In this document: piece by piece, positions 36,905 to 47,544 of the stretch
How positions within the stretch are numbered: the first letter of the stretch is position 1
Layout: the number at the start of each line of letters is the position of its first letter
Assembly (NCBI GenBank): GCA_944739405.2
Contig: OX123187.2
Coordinates: 75,004,450-75,068,449 of the forward strand
Direction of reading: 5' to 3'
DNA length: 64,000 bases
Source: Euclidia mi
Taxonomy: Eukaryota; Arthropoda; Insecta; Lepidoptera; Erebidae
The notes under the pieces: model-generated
Database searches by the model: none
What the model was told of the DNA's origin: nothing
The model's input: only the letters and a program-made list of their open reading frames with translations
Made by a program: the position numbers and the translations under genes

Positions 36905-37921
36905 TCAACAGGCGTCCTTACCTGTGCGCTTGGGCGGCCTCGGCATTCGCAAAATTTCTGACGTAAGCGTTCTTGTCATCGGTCCACAGCACTGCAGAAT
37001 TGACTAGGAAAATCTTAGCACCTACACTGGTTGATTCTGAGGTGCCGTATAAGGCCGATGCCATAAACGCTTGGAGAAAGGCTTGTCCAGGAACTGAGTT
37101 ACCCCGAAACTTATTCCCCAGAGGCAAAGGGATGGGCCGCTATGCAGCGTGGTACAAGAAAATCTCCTCAATACATCGGCCAACGCTGCGGAGCGTGCTC
37201 GCCTGCTGGCTGTTGGAGAATGGGAATCGGGCCTCTGGCTTCAGGCACTGCCATCGTCCAATATAGGTACCATGTTGGACGATACAACCTTCCGCTTCGC
37301 TACTTGCCTCCGTCTAGGCCCGTCATGTGTCTCTCCGCATCGCTGTCACTGCGCAGAGGCTGTCGATAGCCTTGGTCACCATGGTCTGTCATGCAGCAGG
37401 AGCGCAGGTCGTATTTCACGACACGCCAACCTCAACGACGTACTGCGCCGTGCTCTTGTCACCTGTTGGCGTTCCAGCCCACCTTGAATCTCAGGGCTTG
37501 GCACGCGACGATGGCAAGAGACCGGACGGGATGTCTTTACTGCCGTGGAAGCTGGGTAGGCCTTTGGGGACGCGACATGTGTCGATATCCTTGCGCCATC
37601 TCATCTTTCCAGCACAGAAGGTTGTGCGGGCGCTGCTGCTGCTTCAGCAGAGACCCTCAAACGGCGCAAATATGTAAATCTTGTAGGAGATTATGTATTT
37701 GAGCCGTTTGGGGTCGAAACCTTAGGGCCATGGGGTCCAAGTGCGAGATCCGTTTTTAGGGATCTCGCAAAGAGGCTGATCGACGCCTCGGGTGACCAGA
37801 GGGCTGGCACGTATTTAGCACAAAAGATAAGCATTGCTAGGTATACAACGAGGCAATGCTGCCAGTCTTCTGGGCACGCTTCCGATTGACGGCGCTGCGG
37901 ATGACTTTCATGACGCCTTCT
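36905..37921 (+). pseudogene. 3' end of a LINE ORF2 (clade not assigned)
   Basis: Frames switch, but together they read as one protein tail: GGLGIRKISDVSVLV, then STAELTRKILAPTLVDSEVP and ADAINAWRKACPGTELPRN, then VQENLLNTSANAAERARLLAVGEWESGLWLQALPSSN, FRFATCLRLG, a Cys/His cluster (SPHRCHCAEAVDSLGHHGLSC) and a long end (YVNLVGDYVFEPFGVETLGPWG ... DDFHDAF) stopping at about 37921. Such tails follow the reverse transcriptase in lepidopteran LINEs; the Cys/His cluster is probably nucleic-acid-binding. The RT itself is missing, so this is a 5'-truncated dead copy. An AT-rich 3' UTR runs to about 38020. Confidence 0.75.
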
Positions 37922-38025
37922 AAATTTAATTTTAATTTATTTTTCGTCTTCTATATATTAAATAGGCTTATTTTAATTTTAAGACATAATTAAGTTGCTT
38001 TTAATATTTATGTAATACATACATA

Positions 38026-39758
38026 CAGTGTGTTTCATAACCTCCTGTCCGATCTCGAAACCAAATATTACGTACTTGCCAGGCATACTAGGAAAAATAA
38101 TAAAAAAATCCAGGTCTTCATAAAACATCACAATTTATGTCCTTAGTATAGTATTAACGAGAAACATTACCCCGAAATTAGGAAAAATCCCTAAACTAGC
38201 AACACTCCACTCAGCGGTGGTATCATTTATGATTATATTAAAATATTGTCGGCTTTTCGTGTCAAAGGGCATGCCACCTTTAAAATAGTGCAATTTTACC
38301 GCCAAACGAGCCGCTCGACACAATACCGAAACGCGGTAGAGATGTTGGTGTTCGATAGCAGCTAATATCGATTTAATAAATTTTAACATGAAATGTGGCA
38401 CTACATTCATTTTTCAAAGAATTATTACGTTAATGATATTACGATATCGACATATTACGTAAACAAGACTTAAATAATACTTTTGTGTTACAGAACTTCG
38501 TGGATCATAGACAAAAGACTATGATCTACTAATTTCGGTAACCTAAATCAAATAAAAAAGTTACATAATTTTTATGTTATAACAATAATTTAAAAACAAA
38601 CAACTATTTTGCGTTGGATACGTGCCCATCTCGTACGGGGACAATAATAACATAGGTATCGATAAAAACAGAACTCCAACACATACGTTACATCCCTAGC
38701 TGGCTATTTTTAACGACTTCAATTTGCCAACTGATCACTCAGTCTTGCCCTAGGATTATTTTCGTTCGGACTTCCGGAATAACTTAGGTTGTGAAATAGT
38801 TACGTCGTCGGTCGTATTCTAACTCTGAATACTTTAACATTTCGATGTGTTTAGGTAGGAGTGAATGTAATTCATGCAGGTGCACGTAGTGATAAGGAGG
38901 AACAGTTCGCTGGACCACCAGGTCTGCCAGTGCCTTTGGAGCGCGTTCTTCAACGGCTTCACCACCTCGTGAACTACAGTGTGCTAGTTAGTGTGCTTTC
39001 AAATAGGTACATTTGATGAAAAGGTACCGTAAGTGTCTTAACCTTTACGGTCGACATGTGGAGCATGATCGTCGTACGCAGCTTACAAGTTGATGTTTTT
39101 CGGAATTAAAGGTAACCTGCATAAGTAAGATTTAAAAAATTCGTAATTACTATTCGTGACTAAGCTTTTGGATCGTAATAGTTTGGCGAAGTTAAGCTAG
39201 GGTTGCACAGGTCATCACTTGGATGGGTGCCCACATACTCAGAAGGCATGTAAAACTGAACCTAAGAATCGTAAGGCCATGTCGTAGGCCTTCAAGTGAT
39301 CTGAAATGTCTGAATACACGGACACCAAAGTTGGCTACGCACTCTTACGAAACAAACAAACAACGTAAACAATACCTTCCATTTTACCTAATGCAATAAA
39401 CCAGCTGTTGCAACAAACTTATAAATAAAATAGGTATACCTACCTACCTAAAATTATGGCACGTGTAAAGTTGACGTTCGGCTTTTGTCAAAGGATTAGG
39501 TAACTAGACGCGGCCGCCGGCGGCGCCGGCCGATGCACTCAACGACCTTTTATGAACTTTAGGTAGATACCTAGTTATAACGATTTATGAGTCTTCAGTG
39601 TTGCCATGGGTAATCTGATGTGATATTATTTAAAGTTAATTAAATTTACCAGGGAAAATTTTATCTTGAATTTCCGTGACTTAATGACAAATACCTCATC
39701 ATTTTACTCTAACCTACAACCCCTTCATTGATCGGACGGGGGGTTATGAAACACCCTG
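38026..39758. mobile_element. Terminal-inverted-repeat element, 1.73 kb
   Basis: Left end cagtgtgtttcataacctcc (29 bases to 38054) and right end, complement of 39730-39758 (cagggtgtttcataaccccc), match at 26 of 29 positions. Each end abuts TA, a possible target-site duplication. The interior has no recognisable transposase but includes a 5S rRNA-like segment. Superfamily not assigned. Confidence 0.75.
39180..39235 (+). repeat. 5S rRNA-like sequence (SINE3-type or 5S pseudogene)
   Basis: agtttggcgaagttaagct and catcacttggatgggtgccc resemble the conserved second half of eukaryotic 5S rRNA (cgaagttaagc, then cagtacttggatgggtgacc) at the right spacing. The 5' half is not evident. It is probably a 5S-derived SINE or a captured 5S fragment inside the terminal-inverted-repeat element, not a working 5S gene. 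Confidence 0.7.
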
Positions 39759-39764
39759 TATATA

Positions 39765-39950
39765 CATACATACATAGACTCACGCCTGTTTCCTGGAGGC
39801 GTAGGCAGAGACTACGGAACACCATTTGCGACGATCTTGACATATATCTCCCTTGCTTCATTAACTTCTATCAGATTCCTCATGCATGCTGTTTTGTTCA
39901 GGGTACTTCTAACCTGTCCTGTTTTAGGATGTCGTGATGTTCGTTTATGT
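39765..39950 (-). mobile_element. RTE LINE 3' end fragment
   Basis: The plus strand reads catacatacatagactcacgcctgtttcc...ggcgtaggcagagac, and later gggtacttctaacctgtcctgttttaggatgtc. This is the same order as 24086-24260, so it is the last part of an RTE copy on the minus strand, 5'-truncated and very worn. Confidence 0.75.
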
Positions 39951-41464
39951 CAGGTTATGAACACAAGGTAGGGTTGAGAATAATGTGAGTTTGCTGAGTT
40001 GATTTAAAACAGGACCATTTTATTTACTTATATTGAGGTCACGGGTTTCAGAATGAATTTAATTTTAAAATAAAGGGAATAATTTTTCCCGATGTTTTGG
40101 CATAATATGTTTTGACAAATTTCATTCAAAGGATTTTTTACGATTTCTATTCCTGTTTCTGTAGCTGAAAAGTGAGTAACATAAAAACTAAATGAATATA
40201 ATTACACCCACCTTAATTCCGTGTCATCATCATACGTTTTTGTAATGAATTTTGTAAAATACGGCGTCCTGCAGAAGGTATTTTAAAAATACTCCGACCA
40301 ATGATTAAAACATACTCTTGTCGCAATATTTACAGGTTGTCATTATTAAAAAAAATTGTTATTTTGTCATCTTGAGGGCAAAAAGCTTTTATTATTCTTG
40401 GTTTCAAGTAGAGTTCAAGTACTATGATCAGCAGTTGACGTCGTAAATCATGAACACGAATTACATTATCTTTGCATGATCGATTAATAAAAAAACATTG
40501 CCTAAGGAACCGTTAGTGTTATTGCATATTAGTAGAATATGGTTGTGTAATGGTTATTAGGAATAATCATCACCTGTATCATGTGAAAACATACTGTAAT
40601 TCAAGATTTCCATTTCAGATGTTTACTTTAATTATTTTTCTTCAAAACTCATTAACTCACATATAGGAACTTTTAAATTGTCACACGGTTTTTCTGAAAA
40701 CCACCGTGAAATACATGATAATTCAAACGAACAAGCCATCTTTAAAGAGGTGCAATTTTGAGCGGAGAAAAATGTTCCTAGTAAAAACATTATTATGAAA
40801 AACCAACATTCATTTGGGTTTATATCAAAACAAAGAAAGTTACCAATCCTTCGTGTTTAAGTAAGCGTGAAAGTTGGAAAAAAGGCAGGTGGAAATGCAG
40901 GCGGGTCCAGAGACAGCGATTGTACAAAAGCAACTAAAAATATAGTTAAAAAGCGTAGTTTTAGCTGGCTATGTTTGCTTGACCCACTTTATTAGGCCCG
41001 GTGTACAGTGGGGCCAGGAAGGAGTTTCGGCATATTTTCGCTAATGATGTGATCGTAAAATAACATTTTATGTTACAGTTTTTAGGTTTTCTCTGACAGC
41101 TGAAAAAAAAAGCTAATATTATAAATGCGAAAGTGAACCGACCTTAAACTGTTGAAATTAAATTGTGTAACATATTTCGATGTTGTGTCAATTCAATGTG
41201 AACATTTTTGACAACTTATTTTCTTTTTCAGGGGAATCCAATACGGAAATTCTACAACTTCAATATTACTGGTATCACAAACTAACACCTCAAAATCTTC
41301 TCCGTTATATTTCAAGTTGTGTAAATTTCGATTCCAGGGATTCCTATCTACAGCTGTAATTGGCAGGTACGTAGTTTATAAGTCGAAGACGCCAGAAAAT
41401 AACGTATTTTGCAACAGGTCACGTTGGTAGCGCTGTAATTGATGTAAGAAATAACAAATAACTT
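39951..41464. other. AT-rich intergenic stretch
   Basis: No gene recognised. At 41112-41135 gctaatattataaatgcgaaag matches the start of the Helitron type seen at 43167, so it is probably a Helitron 5' remnant. Confidence 0.45.
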
Positions 41465-41745
41465 AAATTCACGCCTTTATCCCCGAAGGGATAGGCAGAG
41501 GCGTATTACATACCCACATTTCACCAGTTATGCTTCAGTCCCAATTTAATAGGAGGCGAGCCTTTTGCCATCTATCATCATTATATACTTTATTGAAAGA
41601 GCGATGATTAACATCTTTAATACACACATAACTTTGAAAAGTTATGCTACACGCATTGTGTGCTTGGGGTACCTGGGGATTGAATCCGAGACCATCGTCT
41701 CGGCAGTCCGTAACGTACACCACTGGCCTATCGCCTCAATTGTTA
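41465..41745 (-). mobile_element. tRNA-derived SINE with RTE-like tail
   Basis: On the minus strand the tRNA-like head (aggcgataggccagtgg, then tcggattcaatcccc) lies at about 41740-41680. The 3' end cctctgcctatcccttcgg...ataaaggcgtgaa is near 41505-41468, like the ends of the Metulj SINEs and the RTE. The copy is moderately worn. Confidence 0.75.
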
Positions 41746-42149
41746 GAAATAGTACAAGTGAAACCGCGGAGAAACCAAATCAATAACTTTCATTTAGATA
41801 ACTAAATAAAAGAATGAATTCTGTACCAAGTAACTTCTCCTTTGAACATAGATTGAAGAACAAATACAAAAGGTATTAACTTTAGAACCAGAGAATGTAC
41901 AAAAAATTCAACATAGAAAAAAAAAAAGAAAACGTAGGCGGATCTTATTCTTAAAAGGAATATTATTCTTGAGTAAATACGTAAGTTTCAGTGGCGGCTT
42001 GTCTTAACACCTACGCAAACTCACAGAGAGTTAACGTTATTAGCAGCAAATTACGCCTTAAACAGATATAAAATGTTAAAAATTAATACAGTCTGAATTG
42101 AATAAATTATAAGTTACCGTTTATATCCAGACGTTGGACCTGGTTTATA

Positions 42150-42455
42150 ATTATTACGAACAGTACATTGGGATGGCTTGGTCATTTGGAACGGATGGAT
42201 GACATAAGAAATAAGAAAGAAGTTTATCGTATAAGAAGGAATAGAAATATCGGTAGGGGACCACAAGACGGACATACGCCAACTAAATAGGTGAGGAACT
42301 AAAAAATACCCTTATTAAATATACCCATAGCCGACGAGCATGCATGAATTAATGTCGAGGAAGCGAAAGAGGAGTGTTTGAACCGGAGCGTTTGACATTC
42401 CATAGTCTCTGCCTACCCCAATGAGAGACAGTTAAGTTTCAGACATTCACTTAGT
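42150..42455 (+). pseudogene. RTE LINE C-terminal remnant
   Basis: The plus strand gives a broken reading LGWLGHLERMDDIRNKKEVYRI... GRGP, then VEEAKEECLN... VSAYPNE, followed by the tctgcctacccc tail motif. It corresponds to the C-terminal RTE region at 24460-24101 in the opposite orientation. Several stops; short 5'-truncated copy. Confidence 0.7.
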
Positions 42456-43166
42456 TACTTATACGCATATTTTTACCTAAACTTGTAAATATACTATACA
42501 TTGAGGATTGTTTGCGTTCGATCGTTGTATCAAGCTCTAGGTTGAATATTTTAAGAGACCCGACGCGACTGAAATTTTGCCTCGCACCAAGTAGAATTTC
42601 ACATCGCTCGTTTTAAGACCCAACCTCACTGCACTGTAACGGAGTAGTTTTAGCACAACCGTGGTTTGTTTATTTAAAACTTTTTTCCTCGCGAGGTGTG
42701 GTCGTCCATTCTGCAATTTGATGATGTCGACAGACGTGCGATATGACGAGTACTATAAGAAATTTATATACAGCGTGCGGTCAAAGGGTTTCTGCATTTT
42801 GCAACAAAGGGATGCTACATTACTGGATGAAAAATGTCGGAAATTCTTTATTCTAGTATTGTTAGTCGGGTGCACAAGTTTCCTTCTCATAACTTTATCT
42901 TTGTCTACATGATGAAAGAGAGAGCAATAAGGAGAAAGAGAGCAGGTAAGAGAAGACGACAAGGGTGCCTTTGCTATATTCCCCATCATAGGCATGTGCG
43001 ACGGTTTTTATTTGCACCACTAACGTTCATGACCTACGGCAAGCCACTTATCAGAAGACCTAGTCATACTAAGCTCATTCACCGCCCGTGTGATAAAAAG
43101 CTATGAAGGTTTTTAAAAAGCAGTCCCATAACAGACTAATGTAGAATACAAAAGACGTAATTGTAA
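42456..43166. other. Intergenic stretch, no gene recognised
   Basis: Contains open frames of 80-90 codons on both strands (42661-43106) without any family motif I can name. I leave them uncalled. Confidence 0.4.
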
Positions 43167-45026
43167 TCCTACTAATATTATAAATGTGAAAGTTTGTGAA
43201 GATGTATGTATGGATGTTTGTTACTCTATCACGCAAAAACTACTGAACGGATTTGCATGAAACTTTACAGAAATATAGTTTATACATCAGAATAACACAT
43301 AGGCTACAATTTATAAAGATTTTGTATAATGTTGCCATAACATAAGGAAAAGTATCAACTGAGTCGGCAAAAATCCTGAGCTCAGAAAGCTGTCATCGCG
43401 TACGTTGCCTAAACCATTAAAGTTACTTGAACTTCAGATAGGTACTGTACGGTGAAATTGTTTATCAGAAAAAGCTCACCATGAAAAATTCAAGATGGCT
43501 GCCGGCCGTCACAAAATGGCGGATTACTTATGTTCCACAAATACCTCAATATGGGTATCAAATGAAAGGGCTTGATTCGTAGAATACAGCTCACTATAAA
43601 AAATCCAAGATGGCTGTCGCCGCAAAATGACGGATTACATATTTGCCACAAATACCTCAATATGGGTATCGAATGAAAGGGCTTGATTGGTAGAATAGGC
43701 TCACTATGAAAAATCCAAGATGGCTGCTGCCACAAAATGGCTGATTACATATTTTCCACAATTACCTTAATATGGGTATCAAATGAAAGGGCTTGATTGG
43801 TAGAATAGACCTCACTATGAAGAAACCAAGATGGCTACCGCCATAAAATGGCGGATTACTTATTTTTCAGAAATACCTCAACATGAGTATCAAATGAAAG
43901 GGCTTGATTCGTAGAATAAAGCTCACTATGAAAAATCAAAGATGGCTGTCACAGCAAAATGGCTGATTACATATTTGCCACAAATAAGTACCTCAATATG
44001 GGTATCGAATGAAAGGGCTTGATTGGTAGAATAGACCTCACTATGAAAAATCCAAGATGGCCGCCGCCACAAAATGGCTGATAACTTATTTTCCACAAAT
44101 ACCTTAAAATGGGTATCAAATGAAAGTGCTTGATTGGTAGAATAGACCTCACTATGAAAAAACCAAGATGGCGGATTACTTATTTTTCAGAAATACCTCA
44201 ATATGGGTATCGAATGACAGGGTTTGATTGGTAGAAAAGGCCTCACTATGAAAATAGAATGAAAAGTATCAACTAACAACAAAACTAAAAACTTGAAAAT
44301 AAAATAAACTATAAAAAACATTACGTAGCGTATCCAGAATAAACATTATGATAGAAATTTCACTTGCCCAACGATTTTATATTTGTCTGATCAATACCGC
44401 AGATTGATGAGAAGTTGGGTGCGATCAGGCAGCTAAGACTTACCGAATTACTTTTTAGCTTTTGTTACGTAACCTAACTACATAATTTTTATTGTAATAA
44501 AACAGTAAAACATAAAAAATATGTTTTTTACAATGCTCATTCTAGAGTAGTTATCAAATTGTTTTCAAATTTGATAGATTTATTGCCTTCAGTATTTAAT
44601 GTAGATGAACTTTGTCTTTACAGTAAGTAGTTTGGACTAATACTTTAAAAGTTATCACGATATAATTGACCTAAGCGCAGCGTCAGCGCTTACTATGAGT
44701 TGTCGCGCACAGCGGAGCGGAGGGGCGGTCTGATTATGTACTTTGTGGTAATGCTTTCAGTTTTTATTTTGCTGCTATTCTATTCAGTAGATACATAAGC
44801 TCTTCAATAACTTTAATAATATACCTACATACTAATCTTTACCTGAAGTTTGACGACTATGAAAACAAAAGTAATTTTAAGTATTATCTGTTTATATGTA
44901 TGCTACACGGCGATTGTGCAGATCAGTTTGTGATGAAATTTGATATGGATAGTTTGAAATCTGGGGAAGTACAAAGGCTACCCTTTATTAAAATTTCATG
45001 CGGGCGAAGCCGCGGGCGAAAGCTAG
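43167..45026 (+). mobile_element. Non-autonomous Helitron carrying a minisatellite
   Basis: Starts TCCTACTAATATTATAAATG after an A and ends GAAGCCGCGGGCGAAAGCTAG before a T. A short GC stem (gcgg gcgaag ccgc) sits just before the end. The 5' segment ttgttactctatcacgcaaaaactactgaacgg is typical of lepidopteran Helitrons. At 1860 bp it is unusually long for a non-autonomous copy because of the internal tandem array. No helicase coding. Confidence 0.9.
43475..44255. repeat. Minisatellite, seven units of 110-116 bp
   Basis: Units begin caagatgg at about 43491, 43605, 43715, 43827, 43937 (caaagatgg), 44053 and 44164. Each carries tacctcaatatgggtatc, aatgaaagggcttgattgg and agaatagacctcactatga. 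Units differ by substitutions and small indels; the last is shortened by about 20 bases in its first part. Minus-strand frames over the array are partly open and give repeated peptides, but unit length is not a fixed multiple of three, so I do not call it coding. Confidence 0.95.
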
Positions 45027-45690
45027 TGTAATTATAAACTCCGTATTGTCAGTTGTCAGTAACTAAGATACCGCAATTCTTGGTGAACGGTAACTTATTA
45101 ATGGCCATACTTTTAAATAATTCTTTGAACCAGTTTAATTTTAACGTCAGATTTAAAGTAATCATAGTTTTTTAAATAACCCAAAAGGCCATTATTTTAA
45201 AATAACTTCTATAAAAAAAAATATAAGTATTCACAAAAAAACCAAATCGGTGTAGTCTTCATTTACAATTCATACTTAAGCAAATCGAAAAATTTTGAAA
45301 TATAACTTTTGTAAGACTAACATTTTTCATTCTAAATTCGTCTCCCGAGGCAAGGTCAAAAATAGTTTTATGTCAATCATAATTATTGACAATTGTAACA
45401 TTTTCTCTCACTTTTAAGACAGTTGGTAAATTCGTTCGCTTGACTTGGATTGTATATTTTTAATTTGACCTATGTAAATGTTATTTCCATTTAAGTTTTT
45501 GATTATTTTTGCTGTGGTATTATTTGTATTATTGGATAATTTATACTTTATTCTGATTTATATTTATTTTAGAGCTGATTTTTCAACCGTCAGAATAAAG
45601 TTATTCTATAATTATTAAACAGTTTACCTTCTATTTAAATCATAGTTTCGTAGTATTGTAGCGTAGTCATAAGTTTGTATGTACTCATTA
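45027..45690. other. AT-rich intergenic stretch, no gene seen
   Basis: Stops in all frames. The right edge may belong to the LTR of the gypsy element. Confidence 0.45.
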
Positions 45691-45885
45691 GCCCTAAAAA
45701 CTAATTATATATTTGGTTACTATTGAATAAACAGTCAGTATGATGTCGTAATTGTTGCGTTGCGACCCTGCCATAGCGGATCCGCGCGTCGAATTTCACG
45801 CTAAGTTCGTGATACGTTGTTAAAATAGTTGAAGTAATTTCGGTAGTTTTCAAGATATTCGTTGTTGTATATTCTCGTTTACGCG

Positions 45886-46101
45886 ATGTGTCAGTCATAT
45901 CAAACGAAAGAAGAGATTTTTCTCGCCCAAAACGCTGCTGGAGCTGGTGGAAACAATGCTCATTTGCAAGACATTGGGGCACATATGAGTATCCAAACAA
46001 TTTTGACCGCTATTATTGTTTGTGTGATGGGATTGCTGTTCCTGTATTTTGCGTACAGAGCTTACAGAAGATGCCATGCGCATGGATGCGCCAGGAGATA
46101 A
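45886..46101 (+). CDS. Small single-pass membrane protein ORF at the 5' end of the gypsy element
   Basis: From ATG 45886 the ORF gives 71 residues: a polar N-terminal third (MCQSYQTKEEIFLAQ, then a Gly/Asn-rich stretch), one strongly hydrophobic segment at about residues 36-57 (IQTILTAIIVCVMGLLFLYFAY), and a short basic tail with a Cys/His cluster (RAYRRCHAHGCARR). The arrangement predicts a single-span protein with a basic tail. I recall similar short ORFs at the 5' end of other arthropod gypsy elements but cannot verify this here. Its function is unknown. It lies upstream of the AATAAA, perhaps within the LTR. The frame is open and ends in TAA, followed by a second in-frame stop. Confidence 0.55.
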   Translation: MCQSYQTKEEIFLAQNAAGAGGNNAHLQDIGAHMSIQTILTAIIVCVMGLLFLYFAYRAYRRCHAHGCARR

Positions 46102-46327
46102 ATCAGCAGGCCTTCAGAGGCTTGAGATGGTCAGGCCGTCAACGGAGCCCGGTTCAACGACAGCCAAATTCGGCTGAGTGTGCGTGTCGAAGTGATAAAG
46201 TGTAAATGAGTAACAAAAAAAAATTAAAAGTGTTCGTAGAGTATGTATGCGTAACAAGTGTTTTAAATAAAAGCGTATATTCTACTTCAGTTCGGTTGCG
46301 TTCCAAATGTGTAAGTGATGGTGTCAT

Positions 46328-47544
46328 ATGGCTAGCGAACTATATAAAATATACAATGACTTACGTAATATAAGACAATATTTGGTAAAAGTTGGTCCTA
46401 GGCGTAGACGTGAATCTAAGACGTGTTCTAATAAGTTTAGTGAAAGTAGTTCCATATATAGATCCTTTGAAAAGTTGATGAATGGTATAGAAAGTAAAAT
46501 TAAAGAATTTAAATGTGACGAGCTAAAGGTAATTAATGAATACTGTGTTAAGATAAAGGAATTATATTTAGAAATAAAAGATTTTTGTACGACTGTGAGT
46601 AGTAACTGAAGTAGTGGTTCTGATTTTGAGAGCGCTAGCGAAGACGAAGGAAAATTTACAAAAATGGCAAAGTTTGAGATAAAGGTAGCATTAAACTTAG
46701 TGCCTTTAATGATCACGATGAATCTAGTATTAAGCATATAATCGATAGTATAGATTATTATAGTACATTATTAGACTCACAGGCGCAAAAAGAATTAATT
46801 ACATTTGTGCTAAAAAATCGCTTGTCTCAGACGGCAAAATTGAAACTTTGTAAATACTATTATTCTGTTGAAAATTTATTGCAAGATATGCGATCCCAAT
46901 TATTGCCAACTAAGTCTTCTGCAGCTATACAAAACAAATTACATTCTTTCTCCCAAAATAATATGTCAATTGATGATTACGGTAAAGCTATTACCGAAAT
47001 ATTTGTGGATTTGACTATTTCACAATCCGAAGGCAACCGCGATAATTATACTATTTTAAAGAAAGTCAATGAAAAACAAGCTATCAAGCGGTTTACTAAC
47101 GGATTGCGAAATCGTCGAATAAGCACCATTATTGCAGCCCAGAAATTTGATTCCTTGAAGGACGCCATTCAAGCTGCCGTGGACGAGGAGACTTCAATTC
47201 CTTCGACTTCTCAAGGTGATATCAGAATGTTTAATAGAAATAATTATAATTACAGGCGAGCTACAAAGAATACTTTCAGGAGTCATCATAGTCGAATATT
47301 TAGGGGACAATCGAGCAGAGGTCAGACGCGTGATGTGCAGATGAATCATCCAGCCACACAGCGAGGTGGAACGTCACGAGGTACGTGGTATACGCGCCCA
47401 AACAGACAACAAAGAGGTAGGTCTTCTTTTAATTATGGTAATCGAAACCAGTGGACAAGTAATCCGGAATCTATGCGTGTTATGACGGAAAATGTGAGCA
47501 AATATGACGTCAAAGACAATATCAATCAGTTTTTTCGTGAATAA
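46328..47544 (+). pseudogene. Gypsy gag, frameshifted
   Basis: Start ATG 46328 (MASELYKIYNDLRNIRQYL). A stop at 46607-46609 and a small indel near 46685 break the frame; reading resumes as LSAFNDHDES and is open to 47544. The middle (SIDYYSTLLDSQAQKEL ... VLKNRLSQTAKLKL ... DYGKAITEIFVDLTISQ ... KQAIKRFTNGLRN) has the helical character of a gypsy capsid domain. The end is rich in Arg, Gly, Asn and Gln (GQSSRGQTRD, RGGTSRGTWYTRPN), an RNA-binding tail in place of a CCHC zinc knuckle. Gag packages the element's RNA in particles. It overlaps the pol frame by 41 bases, so pol would need a ribosomal frameshift. Confidence 0.82.

Noticed and set aside
39728..39937. 69-codon plus-strand frame
   Set aside because: Antisense of an RTE 3' end fragment.
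42661..43106. Overlapping 80-90-codon frames before the Helitron
   Set aside because: Present on both strands, no recognised domain.
43475..44255. CRISPR-like regular repeats
   Set aside because: Units are 110-116 bp, fully repeated without unique spacers, and inside a Helitron; the genome is eukaryotic.
45230..45690. Exact 5' LTR border of the gypsy element
   Set aside because: No second LTR to compare with, and no clear primer-binding site seen; only an approximate start is given.
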